From contig NZ_JAGHRE010000003.1 of NCBI RefSeq assembly GCF_017743935.1, forward strand, positions 62,001 to 126,000: a stretch of DNA of 64,000 bases. The letters are read 5' to 3'. A model generated the notes under the pieces. It was not told the DNA's origin, made no database searches, and saw nothing but the letters and a program-made list of their open reading frames with translations. How positions within the stretch are numbered: position 1 is the first letter of the stretch; every line of letters starts with the position of its first letter. This stretch comes from Tropicibacter sp. R16_0 (GTDB lineage: Bacteria; Pseudomonadota; Alphaproteobacteria; Rhodobacterales; Rhodobacteraceae). Shown here piece by piece: positions 8,868 to 17,459 of this stretch. A program made the translations under genes and the position numbers.

Positions 8868-9217
8868 CAGACAGACTCCGGGAGCATCTGAGCGGTTGCG
8901 AGCGTGGTGAGGGCACGGTCGTAACCAATACCAAAGGGCAGCCCGTCAGTTATCGCATCGTCGCTGAAGAAATGCGTGCGATCAAAAAGAAGATGAAGCA
9001 CGAGAAGGCTGGTTACTACAAAACCCACGGTCTGCGGAAGAATGCGACGATCGAGCTCTACTTGGCTGGGTGTGATGACGAAATGGTCAAGGCCGTTACC
9101 GGTCACTCAGGCGTTGAGATGCTGAAAAAATACGGTGGACCGATCCGGCAGCGGGAGTTGGCGAAGCGCGCTCAAGAAGCAAGAAATCAAATGGAACGAA
9201 GCAAGATCGAAACGTGA
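8675..9217 (+). pseudogene. Tyrosine recombinase (integrase) remnant, catalytic domain only
   Basis: The reading frame through bases 8675-9217 encodes a tyrosine-recombinase catalytic domain: GTGQRIGDVVKMQW carries the first Arg, THGLRK is the HxxR box, TGHSG the second His and MLKKY the Tyr nucleophile. The core-binding N-terminal domain (roughly 150-200 residues) is absent. Upstream the frame ends in a TAG at 8672, and no proper start precedes the motif; the first ATG (8789) falls after the first catalytic Arg. It is therefore a 5'-truncated pseudogene. It ends 68 bp from the 3' end of tRNA-Cys, the usual place for an island integrase. Confidence 0.8.
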
Positions 9218-9285
9218 AAGTTTCAACGCTTGTTTCAAAATTCGCAGTGAAGGAGAGGAACAATGATTCAAGTCATTGAATTTAT

Positions 9286-9310
9286 TGGAGGCGAGTACCG
9301 GAATCGAACC
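9286..9310. other. Probable island attachment site (attR-like) in tRNA-Cys 3' end
   Basis: The integrase remnant lies just downstream of the tRNA 3' end, the standard geometry for integration into the T-arm/acceptor segment of a tRNA gene. The tRNA itself is intact. The partner direct repeat would lie left of base 1, so the exact core cannot be defined here. Confidence 0.4.
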
Positions 9311-9359
9311 GGTGTACACGGATTTGCAATCCGCTGCGTCACCACTCCGCCAACTCGCC
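9286..9359 (-). tRNA. tRNA-Cys (GCA)
   Basis: The minus strand folds as a tRNA. The acceptor stem GGCGAGU pairs with ACUCGCC, and the D arm is short. The anticodon arm GGAUUGCAAAUCC carries GCA at complement 9325-9327. The T arm contains GGUUCGAUUCC. The discriminator is U and CCA is encoded (9286-9288). The 74-nt length fits a cysteine tRNA. Confidence 0.97.
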
Positions 9360-9647
9360 TAAGGTGGTGTGAGAGCAGCGTGTAACCGAGTCGTTTAGGA
9401 TGCGCAATACCTTCCTCCACACAGATCAGGCCAACTTGGAGCGTCCAATTGGACTGTTCGTGCACAACTGGCCTTTGGTCCTTCTGGAAGATGGCGTTCG
9501 GGGGCGGGCTTGGGCCCTCATTGATCAAAAAGGCGATTGAGCGTCTGCCAAGCATCCGCTCGAAGAATGATCATCATTCCTTTTTTCCACCTTTTCCGAA
9601 GTGTCGAACCGAACAATGATTGGGCTGCGACGTGAAAGGAACAGTGG
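9360..9647. promoter_or_regulatory. Promoter region for tRNA-Cys and the oxidative operon
   Basis: 288 bases between the divergent tRNA-Cys and the LeuB-like gene, with no convincing ORF. It should hold promoters in both directions; I could not assign clear -35/-10 boxes. Confidence 0.35.
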
Positions 9648-10730
9648 GTGAAGAAACGTATTCTGGCGCTTGGTGGGGACGGTATCGGGCCTGAAATCCT
9701 GGAAAGCGGATTGCGGGTTGCGACACACCTGGCCCAGCGTGCGGGCATCGAGCTGCACATCACGCACGATCTGCTGCACGGCGCGTCGTGGGACGTTCAC
9801 AACACCTTTTGCACTGAAGAGGTCTTGCATCAGGCGAAAACTTCGGACGCGGTATTGGTCGGTGCGGTCGGCGGCCCGAAATGGGACAACATACGCGTCC
9901 CCGGCGGGGCCGAATGCCAGGACGGGCTGATGTATTTGCGCCATCATCTCAAGACCTATCTGGGGCTGCGGCCCTCGCGTGCATGGCGCGCGCTTTTGCA
10001 CCGGACACCGTTCAGAAAGGACGTTGCAGAGAAGGCCGATGTGCTGATCCTGCGCGAGATGTGCGGCGGTGCCATGTTTGCAACGGAACGCGGACAGCGG
10101 CAGGTCAACGGGCTGCGGCAGGGGTTTGACATGACCGCCTATGATGAAGCCGAAGTTGCCCGTTTCGCGCATGGGGGATTCCAACTGGCGCGGCAACGGC
10201 GGGGCAGGCTGGTCAGTTGCGACAAATCCAATGTGATGGAGAGCTACAAGCTCTGGCGCGAAATCGTATCCGACGTCGCGCAGGCGTACCCTGACGTGGC
10301 CTTTGAAAACATGTTCGCCGACAATTGTGCCTATCAGTTGATTATGCGGCCGAATGACTTTGACGTGGTGATCGGCTGCAATCAGCTGGGCGATATTCTG
10401 AGCGATCTGACAGCTGTCTTTGCGGGCTCGTTGGGGATGCTGCCTTCGGCCTGTTTGTCTGACAATCCCAATCAGGGTCCCGTCTTTGGCATGTATGAAA
10501 GCACGGCTGGATCTGCACCCGACATTGCGGGGCAGGGGATCGCAAATCCGGTGGGCACGATTTTGTCGGTCGGCATGATGTTCAACTACAGCTTCGGCCT
10601 TCCCGAGTTTGAGCCGCAGCTTGAAGCGGCCGTGAGTGGGGTGTTGGCTTCAGGAATACTGACACCTGATCTGGGCGGTACGGCCACTGGTGCGGAGATG
10701 ACCGATGCGATCCTGGAACGGATCCCCTGA
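9648..10730 (+). CDS. Isopropylmalate/tartrate dehydrogenase family protein (LeuB-like)
   Basis: A 360-residue NAD-dependent beta-decarboxylating dehydrogenase. The N-terminal GGDGIGPE motif, the LGLRPSRAW substrate-arginine segment, LREMCGGAMF, the VSCDKSNVM lysine block and GDILSDL...GSLGMLPSA all match the isopropylmalate/isocitrate/tartrate dehydrogenase family at normal length. The start is GTG with AAAGGA upstream. Its context (GMC oxidoreductase, aldehyde dehydrogenase and membrane hydroxylase, not leuCD) argues for a catabolic paralogue acting on another 2-hydroxy acid rather than leucine synthesis. The stop overlaps the next start by one base. Substrate unknown. Confidence 0.85.
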   Translation: MKKRILALGGDGIGPEILESGLRVATHLAQRAGIELHITHDLLHGASWDVHNTFCTEEVLHQAKTSDAVLVGAVGGPKWDNIRVPGGAECQDGLMYLRHHLKTYLGLRPSRAWRALLHRTPFRKDVAEKADVLILREMCGGAMFATERGQRQVNGLRQGFDMTAYDEAEVARFAHGGFQLARQRRGRLVSCDKSNVMESYKLWREIVSDVAQAYPDVAFENMFADNCAYQLIMRPNDFDVVIGCNQLGDILSDLTAVFAGSLGMLPSACLSDNPNQGPVFGMYESTAGSAPDIAGQGIANPVGTILSVGMMFNYSFGLPEFEPQLEAAVSGVLASGILTPDLGGTATGAEMTDAILERIP

Positions 10731-12412
10731 TGACGCAGGAGTTCGACTACATCATTGCGGGGGCAGGTTCGGCGGGGTGTGTTCTGGCGGCGCGCCTGTG
10801 TGAAAACCCACGCCACAAGGTTTTGCTGGTTGAGGCTGGAGGTCCTGCTAAATCCATGTTCGCCCGTATGCCGGCGGGCGTGGGGATGATCCATTCCAAT
10901 CCCAAGTATGATTGGGGATATCTCAGCACCCCGCAATCCGGCCTTGGCGGGCGGCAGATCTATTACCCGCGTGGCAAGGGGCTGGGCGGGTCCACTCTGA
11001 TGAACGGGATGATCTATATCCGTGGCAATGCAGGCGATTATGATCGTTGGCGACAAAAGGGGCTGGTGGGTTGGTCCTATGCTGACGTCTTGCCCTATTT
11101 CCGGCGGGCCTGCGGTGCTGCTCATCGCGTGGACGATCCCTATCATGGGACAGAGGGACCGCTGGGGCTGACACCTGCCGGGAATTTTGACCGGATCAAC
11201 GCTCTGTTTGTCGAAGCCTGCCAACAAGCAGGTGCGGCGCATAACTCGGACTTCAACGGCGCTGTTCAGACCGGAGCGGGGCGCATGGACGTAAAGGTCA
11301 AAGATGGTGTTCGTCAGTCTGCCGCCCAAGCTTACCTGAACCCCCGACCCAAGAACCTGACCGTTGTGACCGGAACGCAGGTTCTCAAGGTCCTGATCAA
11401 GGAAAACCGCGCCATTGGAATTTCTACGTCGCATGGTACGTTTCATGCGGGTGCCGAGGTCATCCTGAGCCTTGGAGCCTTTGAAACGCCGAAGGTGTTG
11501 ATGCTGTCGGGCATTGGTCCCGTCGAACATCTGCGCAATCACGGAATTGACGTGGCCCATGATCTGCCCGGTGTCGGGCAGTCGCTTTTTGATCACCCCA
11601 ACATGCCCATGCAATTTGGTCTGACCCGAGCAGAGCTTTCGATGGCCCGATTTCAACGCCTGGACAGGGCGGCGGTCATGGGTGCGCAGTGGGTGTTGTC
11701 AAAGACGGGACCAGCAGCGGCGCCCTTTTGGGCATCGGCATTGTTCCATGCCATGCGGGATGCTGACATGCCCGAAATTCAGGTGTTCTTCACCCCGATG
11801 GTGGTGCGCGAAGATTCTGCCGTTGGCGGCAAGGGGTTTAGCCTGAAGGGGCTCGGCCAACTTGGCAAAGCCATGATCGCGCGCGGCAAGATTGCCGAGC
11901 CGGGCCTTCAGTTTGACATCAACCTCTTGCGTCCGCGCAGCTCTGGCACAGTGGCGCTTGCGTCGAATGATCCGTTTGATGCCCCGCTGATCGATGCGGG
12001 CTATTTCACTGACGAAAGCGACTTTCAGGATCTTATCGAAGCCATGAGGCATATGCGTCAGGTGGCACAGCAACCGGCATTCGGGGATGTGGTTGGGGAC
12101 GAAATCAGCCCGGGCGCAGAGGTCGACCGTGATGCCGACCTTCGCCAATCGATCCGGGAACTGGTCACCACCGGTCATCATCCTGCCTGCACTGCGCGGA
12201 TGGGCAGCGATGCGGACGCAGGCGCCGTATTGGATCCCGAATTCAGGGTGCGTGGTATCGACCGCTTGCGTGTGGTCGATGCCTCTGCACTGCCAGACAT
12301 GATTTCGGGCAATATTGGCGCACCGGTTATCATGATGGCAGAGAAAGCCGCCGACCTGATCAGCGGGCGCCCACTTTTGTCGCCCGAATACCCGATGGAG
12401 CAACCCAGATGA
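10730..12412 (+). CDS. GMC-family FAD alcohol dehydrogenase/oxidase
   Basis: A 560-residue glucose-methanol-choline oxidoreductase. The N-terminus has the Rossmann FAD motif AGAGSAGCVLAARL followed by the acidic LLVEAG end of beta 2. GLGGSTLMNGMIYIRG is the GMC signature. The C-terminal HHPACTARMG and SGNIGAPVIMMAEKAAD hold the active-site His and Asn. The family oxidises primary alcohols such as choline or aliphatic alcohols to aldehydes, which fits the aldehyde dehydrogenase that overlaps it by 4 bp (ATGA). Substrate not determinable; the neighbouring hydroxylase suggests an aliphatic or terpenoid alcohol. Confidence 0.88.
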   Translation: MTQEFDYIIAGAGSAGCVLAARLCENPRHKVLLVEAGGPAKSMFARMPAGVGMIHSNPKYDWGYLSTPQSGLGGRQIYYPRGKGLGGSTLMNGMIYIRGNAGDYDRWRQKGLVGWSYADVLPYFRRACGAAHRVDDPYHGTEGPLGLTPAGNFDRINALFVEACQQAGAAHNSDFNGAVQTGAGRMDVKVKDGVRQSAAQAYLNPRPKNLTVVTGTQVLKVLIKENRAIGISTSHGTFHAGAEVILSLGAFETPKVLMLSGIGPVEHLRNHGIDVAHDLPGVGQSLFDHPNMPMQFGLTRAELSMARFQRLDRAAVMGAQWVLSKTGPAAAPFWASALFHAMRDADMPEIQVFFTPMVVREDSAVGGKGFSLKGLGQLGKAMIARGKIAEPGLQFDINLLRPRSSGTVALASNDPFDAPLIDAGYFTDESDFQDLIEAMRHMRQVAQQPAFGDVVGDEISPGAEVDRDADLRQSIRELVTTGHHPACTARMGSDADAGAVLDPEFRVRGIDRLRVVDASALPDMISGNIGAPVIMMAEKAADLISGRPLLSPEYPMEQPR

Positions 12413-13890
12413 GCATGATCAAATCCTATAAGTACTTTGTTGGAAATGCGTGGCATGATCCGGCAGAGGGCGGCTATATCGAGAGTGAAAACCCGGCAAA
12501 CGGGCGGGTCTGGGCACGTTTCCCCGATTGCCGAGAGGCGGACATCAGCCGGGCTGTCGCTGCGGCGAAATCGGCATTCTACGACGGGCCCTGGGGGCGC
12601 ATGCAGCCAGCAGAACGCGGGCGCTTTTTGCGTCGTATGGGCGACGCGATCTCGAAACACGCCGACCGCCTGGGAGAGGTCGAAACACGGGACAATGGCA
12701 AGCTGCCATCGATGATCACGCCAGCACTGCGCGAGGGGGCATGGCTGGTCGACAGTTTCCATTACTACGCGGGCATGTGCGACAAGTTCGAAGGGCGGGT
12801 GATCCCGGCTGAGGCGCCCGACATGCACAACTATGTCAAATGGGAGCCGTTTGGTGTGGTGGCTCAAATCCTGCCATGGAATTCGCCGCTCGGGACGCTG
12901 TTTTGGAAACTCGCGCCCTGTCTGGCGGCAGGGAACACCGTGGTGATGAAACCCTCCGAGCAGTCCAGTTGCTCCACCCTGGAATTGATGGATGTGCTGC
13001 TTGAGGCCGATCTGCCGCCCGGTGTTCTGAATGTGATCACGGGCTATGGCCCCACCACGGCGGCGCCGTTGATCGAACATCCCGCCGTTCGCATGATCAG
13101 CTTTACCGGCGGTACCGCAGGTGGCCGTGCCGCAGCCGTTGCTGCAGCTCAAACCGTGAAGCCTGTGGTGATGGAACTGGGCGGCAAGTCGCCGCAAATC
13201 GTCCTTCCGGATGCAGACCTGGATCTGACCGTGAACGGGGTGGCGGCGGGGATATTCCCCCCGGGTGGACAAAGCTGCATTTCGGGGTCACGGCTGTTGG
13301 TTCATCGCGACGTGATCGAACCCTTTTCTGAACGCTTGGTCCAAATCGTGAAGAAAGCCAGGCTAGGCGATCCTCTGGACCCGAGCACCCAGATTGGACC
13401 CATGGCCAATCGGGCCCATTACGAGAGCGTTTTGAAACGCATCGCGGCGGCTGAGGCTGCTGGACACAGATTGCTGCTCGACGGGCGCAACGCCTGTCGC
13501 GACGAAGGGTACTATATCGGTCCGACCATTTTTGCGGATGTTCCCAATAGCGCGGAATTGGCCCAGACCGAAGTGTTCGGCCCCGTTGTCAGCACAGAGG
13601 CTTGGGAAGATGAGGCAGAGGTCATCAAGACGGCCAACGATACGGTCTATGGCCTTGCCGCCGGGATCTGGACCCGGGACGTGACCAAAGCCATGCGCAT
13701 GGCGGATCAGATCGAGGCCGGCACGGTTTACATCAACAACTATTTCAACGCGGCCACGCAATCCCCCGTCGGGGGCTACAAACAGTCGGGCTATGGGCGC
13801 GAGAACGGATGGGATGGCATGCGCGCGTTCCTGCAGACCAAGTCGGTCTGGCTGTCCTTGAACCCGCATCAACCCGATCCATTTGCCTGA
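12409..13890 (+). CDS. NAD(P)-dependent aldehyde dehydrogenase
   Basis: A 493-residue ALDH superfamily enzyme. N157 in PWNSP, the general base E256 in MELGGKSP, and the catalytic C290 in GGQSCISGSR are all present, with SFTGGT for cofactor binding and EVFGPV near the C-terminus. It should oxidise the aldehyde made by the upstream GMC enzyme to the acid. The start lies in the ATGA overlap, with GGAG eight bases upstream. Confidence 0.9.
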   Translation: MSMIKSYKYFVGNAWHDPAEGGYIESENPANGRVWARFPDCREADISRAVAAAKSAFYDGPWGRMQPAERGRFLRRMGDAISKHADRLGEVETRDNGKLPSMITPALREGAWLVDSFHYYAGMCDKFEGRVIPAEAPDMHNYVKWEPFGVVAQILPWNSPLGTLFWKLAPCLAAGNTVVMKPSEQSSCSTLELMDVLLEADLPPGVLNVITGYGPTTAAPLIEHPAVRMISFTGGTAGGRAAAVAAAQTVKPVVMELGGKSPQIVLPDADLDLTVNGVAAGIFPPGGQSCISGSRLLVHRDVIEPFSERLVQIVKKARLGDPLDPSTQIGPMANRAHYESVLKRIAAAEAAGHRLLLDGRNACRDEGYYIGPTIFADVPNSAELAQTEVFGPVVSTEAWEDEAEVIKTANDTVYGLAAGIWTRDVTKAMRMADQIEAGTVYINNYFNAATQSPVGGYKQSGYGRENGWDGMRAFLQTKSVWLSLNPHQPDPFA

Positions 13891-13898
13891 GGCATATC

Positions 13899-14879
13899 AT
13901 GGAACCGAAACGCAATTCCGGCTGGCATCACCATCCTGAGCTTCCCATTCCCGTTTCGCCGATCCTGAGTTGGCCGCCGCGTCCGCTGGCCTGGCTCAAG
14001 TGGATATCCGGGTATTGGCTCGTCATGTCGTCGGTGCTGATCGAGCTTGCGTTGGCTTGGGCCGTTTACGCGTGGTTGATGCCATCGTGGGACACCATGC
14101 AAACGCTGCAATTGGGCTGGGCCGCTCAGATCTGGGTGCGCAACCTGATCACGCTTGCGCTGGTGGCCGGGGGCTTGCACCTGTGGTTCTACTCGCTGTC
14201 CGCACAAGGCAAGCGGCTTAAGTTCGACGCCCGTGATCTGGCACGCAACAACGGCACCTATAGTTTTCGCAACCAGGTTCTGGACAACATGTTCTGGAGC
14301 CTTGCCAGCGGCGTGACCTTCTGGAGCGCTTACGAAGTGCTCTATTTCTGGGCGGCTGCAAACGGATACGCCCCGCAAATCAACCTTGCATCAAATCCCA
14401 TCTGGTTCGTGCTTTGGATCGTGCTGATACCGATCTGGGCCAGCTTTCACTTTTACTGGGTGCATCGGCTGTTGCATTGGCCGCCGCTTTATCGCCTTGC
14501 CCACAGCTTGCACCACAGGAACGTCAACATTGGCCCCTGGACCGGGCTGTCGATGCACCCGGTGGAACATGCGCTCTATTTCAGTTCGCTGCTCATCCAC
14601 TTCGTCGTGCCGTCTCATCCCGTCCACGTCCTGTTTCACTTCTACAATCTGGGTCTCAATCCGGCGTTCTCTCATTCGGGGTTCGAGGGCGTGGTGGCGG
14701 GTGACAAGCAACGGATCAAGGCGGGTGATTTCTTTCATCAACTTCACCACCGCTATTTCGAATGTAACTACGGGACAGCAGAGATGCCGTGGGATGTGAT
14801 CTTTGGATCTTTCCATGACGGCAGCGAGACGGCCACCCAAGACACACGTGCGCGCAAGAAGCGGATGCATGGGCAGTAG
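13899..14879 (+). CDS. Membrane fatty acid hydroxylase / sterol desaturase family protein
   Basis: 326 residues with several hydrophobic segments (about 35-60, 80-100, 165-182, 225-245) and the di-iron histidine boxes of this superfamily: HFYWVHRLLH (184-193), HSLHH (202-206), HPVEH (220-224) and HQLHH (280-284). It is an integral inner-membrane, O2-dependent hydroxylase or desaturase. The chosen ATG is 8 bp after the aldehyde dehydrogenase stop; a longer frame into that gene is not needed. As last gene of the operon it may hydroxylate the compound whose alcohol is then oxidised by the GMC and ALDH enzymes (inference). Confidence 0.85.
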   Translation: MEPKRNSGWHHHPELPIPVSPILSWPPRPLAWLKWISGYWLVMSSVLIELALAWAVYAWLMPSWDTMQTLQLGWAAQIWVRNLITLALVAGGLHLWFYSLSAQGKRLKFDARDLARNNGTYSFRNQVLDNMFWSLASGVTFWSAYEVLYFWAAANGYAPQINLASNPIWFVLWIVLIPIWASFHFYWVHRLLHWPPLYRLAHSLHHRNVNIGPWTGLSMHPVEHALYFSSLLIHFVVPSHPVHVLFHFYNLGLNPAFSHSGFEGVVAGDKQRIKAGDFFHQLHHRYFECNYGTAEMPWDVIFGSFHDGSETATQDTRARKKRMHGQ

Positions 14880-15052
14880 CTGAAACAGTGCCATAAGGAC
14901 TGACGACGTGACGAGCTGATCAACCTGAGTTGTCGGGTCCACGCGCGTATCGGTGTGATCCCGGCCTGTCCCGCAGAACGGCGAGCGCCCCACATACAGG
15001 AAGGACAAGAAACAGACCTTCACTGCAAGGTGGGGCGCATCGTATTTGGTGG

Positions 15053-17449
15053 TCAGTCGTGGGTCATAGAGGCCAAGGCACCGCGGCGCACGTCTTTCCC
15101 GTCCGTCAAACCATTCACCTTTTCGACCAGGGCAGCGGCGTCTATGCCATGATGACGGTAGAGGTCGCCGATGGTTCCCGTTTGACCAAAGTGTTCGACA
15201 CCCAAGGGGATGGTTTGGTGGCCCGCGACGGAGCCGAGCCAGGACAGCGTCGCAGGATGCCCATCAATGACGGTGACGACTTTGCAATGCGGTGGCAGCT
15301 GAGCCATCAGAACCTCGATATGGGACTGGGCGGCCTTGTTGCCGCGCGAGCGCGCGCGCTGGGCTGCGGTCCAGCCTGCGTTGAGCCGATCGGCCGAGGT
15401 CACGGCGAGCACGCCGATGTCCCTTCGGTTTTCTCCGATCAGCCCGGCGGCCTTGATCGCTTCGGGGGCAACCGCGCCCTGATAGGCGATGACCACATCG
15501 CAATTCGGGCCCGGCTTGCGCAGCCAGTACGCCCCGTCGATGGCCCCTTGGCGAAAATCCTCGTCCACACGTTTGCCGAGTTGCTCGATGGGATTGGTTG
15601 TCAGACGCAGATAGACTGATCCGCCTGTCTCATCGCGCAGCCAAGTGCGCTCATTCGGGTCACCTTCGCCGTCGCGCTGGACATAGTCGAATGCCCATTC
15701 CATGATCACGGCCAATTCGTCCGCGAATGCGGGCTCAAAGCTCGCAAGCCCGTCCTGGCTCATGCCGATAAGGGGCGACCCAACTGATTGATGTGCCCCG
15801 CCTTCAGGCGCCAGCGTCACGCCAGAGGGGGTTCCGACCAGAATGAAGCGGGCATCCTGGTAACAGGCATAATTCAACGCATCGAGGCCACGGGCAACAA
15901 AGGGATCATAGACCGTACCGATGGGGATGAGCCGCTTGCCGAACAGGGAATGCGACAGACCGGCCGCCCCCAAAAGCAGCATCAGGTTCATCTCGGCAAT
16001 GCCCAGTTCGATATGCTGACCTTCGGGCGTGAACTCCCACTTCGCGGTCGAGGGGATGCGGTTCTCGATAAAGGCATCGACTTGCTCTGACCGGGCAAAG
16101 AGCTTTCGGCGGTTCACCCAAGGGCCAAGGTTTGTGGTTCCCGTGACATCCGGTGAGGTTGTGACGATCCGCTCGGCCAGATCGCTGTCACCCTTGGAGA
16201 GATCGTCGAGGATCTTGCCGAACGCCATCTGGGTCGAGATCTCACGAGAGGTGTCGATCGCGATAGAGGGCACGTCTAGTTTGCTATCTTGATAGCGCCG
16301 GGTGCCCTTTTCAAAAAATGCCACCTTGGACAGGAACTCCCGCAATGCGCCCGGATTTTCGACCGTGGCCATCGGGTCCCATTCCTCGCCCTCGGCGACC
16401 CCCATATGCGCCTGCCACTGCGCGAACTGGCTGTTGTTCATCAGCCCGCCGTGGTTGTCCTTGTGGCCGGCAATGGGTGTGCCCCAGCCCTTGACCGTAT
16501 AGGCCAGAAAGCAGGTCGGTCGGTCGTGGGTGATGGCCTCAAAAGTGTCAGCCATGGTTTCCACGCAGTTGCCGCCAAGGTTTTCCATAAGCGCGGCAAG
16601 CTCCTCGTCGCTGCGCCGGTCAATCAGGGCCGAGACATCGCCCTGATCCCCAAGATCATCCATCAATCGCTTGCGCCAGACCGCGCCGCCCATGAAGGTC
16701 AACGCCGAATAGTCCTGGTTCGGACAGGCGTCGATCCAGTCCCGCAGCTTGTCGCCACCGGGTTCCTCAAAGGCGGCCCGCTGCAACACCCCGTGCTTCA
16801 CGCGCACCACATCCCAGCCGAAGGCATCGAAGATCTTCTCGATCCGCTCAAAAAGCCCCTCGCGCACAATCCCGTCCAGCGACTGACGGTTGTAGTCGAT
16901 GATCCACCAGGTGTTGCGCAGATCGTTTTTCCACCCCTCTTGCAGGGCTTCATAGATATTGCCCTCGTCCAATTCGGCATCGCCAACAAGTGCCACCATT
17001 CTGCCCATTGGGGCGTCATCGCCCCAGCTTTTGGCCTTGATGTAGTCCTGAATGATCGAGGCGAACGAGGTGATCGCAACGCCAAGACCCACCGAGCCGG
17101 TGGAAAAGTCCACGTCGTCAATGTCCTTGGTTCGACTGGGATAGGACTGCACCCCGCCAAAGCCCCGGAAATTCTCCATCTTCTCGCGGGTCTGGTTGCC
17201 CATCATGTACTGCATCGCGTGAAAGATCGGCGAGGCATGGGGTTTGACCGCAACCCGGTCTTCGGGTTTCAGGGCCGAGAAATAGAGCGCCGTCATGATT
17301 GACACCATTGAGGCCGACGAGGCCTGATGCCCACCGATCTTGATCCCGTCCACTTTGGGACGCACGTGATTGGCGTGGTGGATCATCCAGTGCGACAGCC
17401 ACAAAAGCCGTTGCTCGATGGTCTTCATGTGATCGATGTCGGTGGGCAT
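15053..17449 (-). CDS. mdeB: AceE-type 2-oxoacid dehydrogenase E1 (MdeB-like)
   Basis: A 798-residue, thiamin diphosphate-dependent homodimeric E1 component. GGHQASSASM near residue 50, the TPP/Mg motif GDAELDEGN with DYNRQSLDG, and KGWGTPIAGHKDN match AceE/transketolase-type E1 enzymes. In Pseudomonas putida such a gene, mdeB, follows methionine gamma-lyase and is proposed to oxidise the 2-oxobutyrate it releases; the same order occurs here with a 10 bp gap. AAGGAG in front of the ATG overlaps the mdeA stop. An upstream in-frame ATG inside mdeA is ignored. No E2/E3 genes are adjacent. Confidence 0.85.
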   Translation of the reverse strand: MPTDIDHMKTIEQRLLWLSHWMIHHANHVRPKVDGIKIGGHQASSASMVSIMTALYFSALKPEDRVAVKPHASPIFHAMQYMMGNQTREKMENFRGFGGVQSYPSRTKDIDDVDFSTGSVGLGVAITSFASIIQDYIKAKSWGDDAPMGRMVALVGDAELDEGNIYEALQEGWKNDLRNTWWIIDYNRQSLDGIVREGLFERIEKIFDAFGWDVVRVKHGVLQRAAFEEPGGDKLRDWIDACPNQDYSALTFMGGAVWRKRLMDDLGDQGDVSALIDRRSDEELAALMENLGGNCVETMADTFEAITHDRPTCFLAYTVKGWGTPIAGHKDNHGGLMNNSQFAQWQAHMGVAEGEEWDPMATVENPGALREFLSKVAFFEKGTRRYQDSKLDVPSIAIDTSREISTQMAFGKILDDLSKGDSDLAERIVTTSPDVTGTTNLGPWVNRRKLFARSEQVDAFIENRIPSTAKWEFTPEGQHIELGIAEMNLMLLLGAAGLSHSLFGKRLIPIGTVYDPFVARGLDALNYACYQDARFILVGTPSGVTLAPEGGAHQSVGSPLIGMSQDGLASFEPAFADELAVIMEWAFDYVQRDGEGDPNERTWLRDETGGSVYLRLTTNPIEQLGKRVDEDFRQGAIDGAYWLRKPGPNCDVVIAYQGAVAPEAIKAAGLIGENRRDIGVLAVTSADRLNAGWTAAQRARSRGNKAAQSHIEVLMAQLPPHCKVVTVIDGHPATLSWLGSVAGHQTIPLGVEHFGQTGTIGDLYRHHGIDAAALVEKVNGLTDGKDVRRGALASMTHD

Positions 17450-17459
17450 GGGGCTCTCC

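Noticed and set aside
8789-9217. The integrase fragment as an intact small gene from ATG 8789
   Set aside because: That start would omit the first catalytic Arg region; it is better read as a truncated remnant.
10586-13272. Large antisense frames over the GMC and ALDH genes
   Set aside because: High-G+C shadow frames; the + strand genes contain all catalytic motifs.
16289-17302. 337-residue + strand frame opposite mdeB
   Set aside because: His/Pro/Gly-rich shadow composition; mdeB is clear on the other strand.
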